In this document: one piece after another, positions 53,201 to 59,200 of the stretch
Position numbering within the stretch: position 1 is the first letter of the stretch
Layout of the letters: every line of letters starts with the position of its first letter
Assembly: GCA_903813345.2 (NCBI GenBank)
Contig: CAIIXF020000006.1
Coordinates: 4,797,096-4,861,095, forward strand
Origin: Owenia fusiformis
Lineage: Eukaryota; Annelida; Polychaeta; Sabellida; Oweniidae
Direction: 5' to 3'
Length of the DNA stretch: 64,000 nt
Notes under the pieces: generated by a model
Database searches by the model: none
What the model was told of the DNA's origin: nothing
Seen by the model: only the letters and a program-made list of their open reading frames with translations
Translations under genes and position numbers: made by a program

Positions 53201-56200
53201 GCACTAATTCCACGCTAATTCGGTGCAAAGTCATCACTAAGGTTAGTGCTGAGTTAGCGCTGAGTTAGTGCGAATTTTGTACCTGCTGTACAGCTCGATT
53301 GGTACTAAATCAGTACTGACAGTTTAGCGCTAATTCCACACTAAATTAGTACTAACTCCACACTGATAATTTGATTGCGGATTGGGGGTGTAGGTACATG
53401 TAGGCTTTGCGCCTTGGCCATTGCTTTTCGTAATAACCAAGACTTATTGTTTACCCCTAACCTAACAACACGGAATAACAAAACACTTTTTTATGAGGAT
53501 TTTGGGATGCAGAGACAAGAATGAACTAGGATTTCCTAGGATGAAGAAAATACTATAGGGTTACCTTTACTTACTTACCCATTGTGAAGTCACAATCAAG
53601 AGAAAATATGGACCAATCAAAACTGAGATCACTTTGTCTTCGGCAGTTTGTACAATGGGCTGCCATGGAGAGTTTGCTGTTAGGAGTCACTTTGTACTTG
53701 CAATTCTGAAGGCACCTGGAAAATATTAGCTATTTAGTAAACCTATACTACTCACTAGAAAGTAACAGTCCATGGTATGAAAGGAGTGGTATCGATATGG
53801 AGAACTGGATTCAACAATGTTTTTCTCTTAAACCAATCATTGAAAACATTCTGTAAATAAAAACACGGTATTTATGTAATGTTGACTGATTGACAACAAT
53901 TTAGAAATATTTTATATAAATGTTTTTGATAACATTTTTGTTTTTTAGTGCAATTGTTTTTGCTCCTTTCTACCAATTCTTGAGAATGAAATAAAATGCC
54001 TTTCCGAACCTTGTTGGAACAAAATAGCATATACAGCATGTTTTTAGACCTCTCAATATTACAGTTATACAAAGGAATTTTTGGTTGATTTTAAAAAAGT
54101 ATTCAAAAAATTAAAACAAAATCCCCCCAAAATATATAAAAACCAAGATAAACCTTTTATTTCATTAACAAGATACTTTTTTAAAATCAACCAAAATTTC
54201 CTTTGTACAATTACAATATTGAGAGACCTAAACATGTTGTGTTTATGTCGTTTTGTTCCAATGATGTTCGGAAAGATGTTTCATTTCACTCTGGAAACAT
54301 GATATCAAGAACAAAACAAGTGTTTGATGTGTTTTCTAAAACAATATCGATGAAAGTATACATATATTTTTCAAATCGTATTGTTACCATTCAAAAGATG
54401 ACCAATTGTCATTAAATTGACAATGTGTAAAATTTTCAGAACTTTTTGATGACTGGTTTAAGAGAAACGTGTGTTCAAAAAGTTCGCCATATCGATACCC
54501 ATCTTTTCCAGGACGTCGAGTCAAAAAGTTGGTGACATATATGCGCAGCAATATTTAACCTTATATTATAATATCTACATATGTCCCGCGTCTTATTTTT
54601 GTATAGCCGTTATAAATACGGCGGGCTTTTAGGCCGAATTATGCCTCTCATTAGCAGGGGTCAAGAAATGTCTAAAATTATTTCGTATTTTTCAAAATTT
54701 AAAGTACAAACATTAAAAGCAAATCATATGAAAATATTTTTAATACAGGGTGGTCACAAAATGGAAACCCTTACATCATTTTTATCATATCTTTGTCATT
54801 TTGGGGAACAACTCCCTGATATTTTACACATTTGAACATCGTTAAATTTCAGATCAGCCTACCATATTTCATGACCATCAGACTGATGGTAATAATGTTA
54901 CAGCACTTTAAACAACATGCTCCGTTGGCAAATATTGCGCTTTAGGCAAACCTGCACACATCTTCCAAAATTTACCTACCTGTGGGGATATGGCAAACAT
55001 AGAGTGTATCAAAATGGCCTCAGGGCAATTGTGTCATTCAGGCCATACCTGCCGAGAAATGCATTCGGGTCATTGACAATTGTGCAGGTTTGCCTACAGC
55101 GCGTAATGGCCAAATCTGAAGCATGTTGTTCAAAGTGCTGGAAAATTGTGACTACCAGTCTGATGCTCATGAAATATGGTAGGATGGTAGAAAATTGAAT
55201 GATGTACAAATGTGTGAATAAAATGACAAAGATATAAGAAAAATGCAGGGTTCCGTTTTTTAATCACCCTGTATATGCATCAAGTTTCTTGGCTATAATT
55301 TTGGGGTATTTGTTCCTTAAGATACCTCATTATTTATGTCGTTTTTGGAGATATTGGTGAAGCAGTCTAAGATGTCACCTGGAAGATTGGTGTAACAGTA
55401 TACAATTGTTGACCTCTCCAGAGGTCAACCGGCAAAATTGTATACCGAGACTGTAAACCGAGAAACTACTGTTGACAGAGACCGAAGGTCGAGGTCAACA
55501 GTGTTTCAAGGTTTACAGTCGAGGTATATGATTTCGACGGTTGACCGAATGGAGAGGTCTACAATTGTTTTGTTAGTCAGAAGAAACTAATAATACTCAT
55601 ATATACGACAGTCATCAATCATGGCTTCATTTCACAATCTTTTCTACGAACCTGCACGCCAGCAATAATTTTTAAGAAAATCTGAAGACAGTGGAAGCTA
55701 AACTCTCTGTTTTCGGCACATTACTGCGTACTCGCAAGTAAATTAATGTTAATTTTGCGTTTCTATTTGTATTGTTGCTATACTCGTCGTGTAAAAAGTC
55801 AAAATATCACTTTCACCAACGTGTACAAAATGACCGACTACCATGTTTTTTCTGTAAACATTGTGACGTCATATTTCCCATAATTCACAAGTGTAGTACA
55901 GTCACATACGCGGTCAATAATATGATATCCCATGATGCACAAGTGAGGTACAGGCAAAAATGTTGACCGCTAATTGACCAATCAGATGCGAGTATTTACA
56001 CTGAGGTACTAACAATGTAAGATGTCACCTGGAAGAGTGTTCCATTTAGCAATTGTCCTAGGGAAATAGCTAAATTTGTATGTATTCGTTCTAGTTGATT
56101 GTTGTATGTACTACAACCTAGTGTTGGTATTGATCTGTTGGTGGAAGTATGGAGTGACATTTGGTTCGGACCTGACTGCACTTCTCTGTAGCTGTTCTAA

Positions 56201-59200
56201 CATATCAATGTATTTTCGACGGTATGGAACCATGCCGAACTGGCATATTCTAAATTAGGCAGGTGTAAAAGGGTAGGAGGTCCTATCAAATTATGGTCCT
56301 ACTCTCCATTGATTTATATGGTGACCTTAATATAACTCTTTCCCTTATTATCTTATACACAATCAGGGCCAGTAAGGGCCATTTAGAAAGGGGACCATAA
56401 TCCCCAGGGGACCATAATTTCTTTCACACCGGACTAGTGACTTGTATCCCTGGGCCTTCACTTTTTCACGGCATTAATGGAGGTTGCGTCTGAGGAATCT
56501 AAGCACTTCATTGGCTTTGGATACAATTTTTTAAATATGTGTTGTCAATACCTAGGTATGGGATGTGTGTTACCGCCTTAAGGGTTTCCCCTAGCATGGT
56601 GTAAAATGATGATAGGAGATTTACCTTTGTGAATATTCAGCACATAGTATGTTGATGTATGGAGTTTCATTTGCCATGATGATGCCCAGGAGACCAGTTT
56701 ATCAAGACTCTACTGTAGCATCAAAGCATCTTGTTTGCTTGCGACTGTCATGAATGAAAGGCTGTCAGCAAATAGTTTAAGACTGGCTGAAGATGATAGG
56801 TTATTGCCCATATTATTGATATATACAAGGAAGCAAAGTGGTCCAAGCACTGTTCCTTGGGGAACTCCTGATATTACCCGAGTTTTTGAACTAGATTCAC
56901 CGTCCAGCACTTCTTGTTGTGATCTTCTGACAAGCCAGGATCTGAACAAGTTTAAGTTGTTATTACGAATTCTATAGTAGTCAAGTTTGAGCAAGAGGCG
57001 CTCGTGGGCCACCATGTCAAATCACTGAATCATCAAAATGAATGAATCAGCTCGCGATCGTTACGATTGTTACGATCGTGATTATCATTTAAATTCCATA
57101 TTTGTCAGAATCACTGGATTGTGACGATCGTAACCAGATCGTAATTCAGAATCGCTGAATCAACAAAATGAACGATTCATTAGAATCGTAAATTCAAGAA
57201 TGAATCGATAATTGTTGAAAACCGTGCCTTATAGGAATCAGATCAGGTCCACTGGCTTTTGATGAATTTAGACCAGTTAGCAATTCCACTGATACCGGGT
57301 GCATCTTGGTATATATTTCTTAATAGTTGTGCAAACAAGAAGATCATAATTATTAACTTTATATTTTGAATAACTATGGCTAAATGAAAGAATCAATATT
57401 ATTATATAATCACGTCCACATATTTCTTGAAGCTTAATCTTGATATTAAAATAAGCGTGTGTACGGTGTAGGCGTGATTCGGACCATTGGGATTCGGATG
57501 ATTGTGATTCGGACCATTGGGAAATGGACAAATCTGATTAAGACCACGTTGGATTCGGATCAATGCCCCCCGTCCTATACCCCCCCCCTTTATAGAGTAC
57601 AAAAGGTATTGCCGTATCGCATCTCCGTATGATGAACTCTTGTGAATTTTTGATTACAATATACCAAATATCGGACCATTTTGAGTGATATCATTTTATC
57701 GCCTCGTAGATATTACTAATGTTCATACTCGATATCAACTCTCCCATGAAAATTATAGCACTCAAAATGATCTGATTTTCTGCTGTTTTGATACTCACAA
57801 AACATGAATATTTGGTTTCTCGGCAGGGACAACTATGATCATCTGGGAGAATGAAACTGGATCTCTTTTTTCCTTGCTGACTGTCACAGTGAACAGATAT
57901 GAGCTATACTCAGTCAATGCTGTGTTAGGTACAGTGAAGCGTGTATCTGAAACAATATTTCTCGTATTACTTTGCACTTATAACTACAACTATGATCATG
58001 TGAGAGAATGAGACGTCGTGTTTGTTGACTCTTACAGTGAATAGGTATGGGTCATTTTCAATCAAGACAGTGTTAGGTACAGTGAAGTTGGTATCTGAAA
58101 CAACATTTTTCGTATTTCTTTGCATACAACTATGATCATGTGAGAGAATGAGACATCTTGTTTATTGATTTTGTTGACTCTTACAGTGAATAGGTATGGG
58201 TCATTTTCAATCAAGACAGTGTTAGGTACAGTGAAGTTGGTATCTGAAACAACATTTTTCGTATTTCTTTGCATACAACTATGATCATGTGAGAGAATGA
58301 GACATCTTGTTTATTGATTTTGTTGACTCTTACAGTGAATAGGTATGGGTCATTCTTAACCAATGCGATGTCAGGCACAGTGAAGTTGGTGTCTAAAAGC
58401 AAAGCTCCTGCGTTTGTCAATGTTATAGAACTAATGGGAATACTTTAATTTATATTAATGTTGTCTTAAAAGTAAAACGAGCCAAACAATGGAGGCTATC
58501 GAGGAATGCAGGTGGCAGTTTTAACCATGCCGTCCACTTAGTCCATCAAAGTGAGCCATACAGAAGCTCTCCACAAAGTACAAAATGGATTGATACAAGA
58601 TAATATGTTATACAAAATGTCGGAACCTCGAAGGTACAATTTTTTTCTCGCCAAATCCGCCAACAGGTGTTTGAGTTATCTAATTGAAGATTAAGGTTTT
58701 TACGAACCATTTCAAATTGATTTACCAATAAAATATTCCTTCTTAAGCAGAGGTGCCAACCTCATACTGCACAGGCCTATGAAGTTTGAACCAAAACTGT
58801 CCCAACAAAGTTTGAGTTATCGTCTTGAAAAATACAGATGTACGGACGCACGGACGGCTTCTCTATATTCCTAATATTTTGTTCGATTAGATGTTAAATA
58901 CTAATACCTTTTAGCATGTGATTTTCACTGAACAAAGTTATGCAGGAGCCACTGAGTACCTCCTCTGTAAAATTATTCATTTTTAACTAGACAACTTTAC
59001 CCTTTTAGTATAAAAGATGTATCACTGGAGCAATTATGCAGAAGCCATTCAGTGCCTCCTCTTTGCAATTACACTAGTAAGAATAAAATACTTTACCCGT
59101 TAGTATAAGCGATGTATCACTGGACCAAATTATGCATAAGCCATTAAGCGCCTCCTCTGTGCAGTTGCTTAACCCGGGAAGCTCACAATTTACTTCATAT

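Larger units (their letters stand above)
49760..53380. mobile_element. ~3.6 kb element with TTAGTGCTGA-type subterminal repeats
   Basis: Both ends (49760-49975 and 53160-53370) are built of many short inverted words such as TTAGTGCTGATTTAGCACTAA and GCGCTAATTCCACACTAA. The interior holds a 40-bp minisatellite and a nested MITE. No coding domain was recognised. Dense subterminal repeats fit a non-autonomous DNA transposon, but a precise boundary or target duplication is not visible. Confidence 0.55.

Noticed and set aside
57960-58392. Three extra REJ exons used in series with exon 5
   Set aside because: Each copy would end in phase 0 at the only GT-like donor, while the following copy or exon 6 needs phase 1 or 2. 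Serial use would break the frame.
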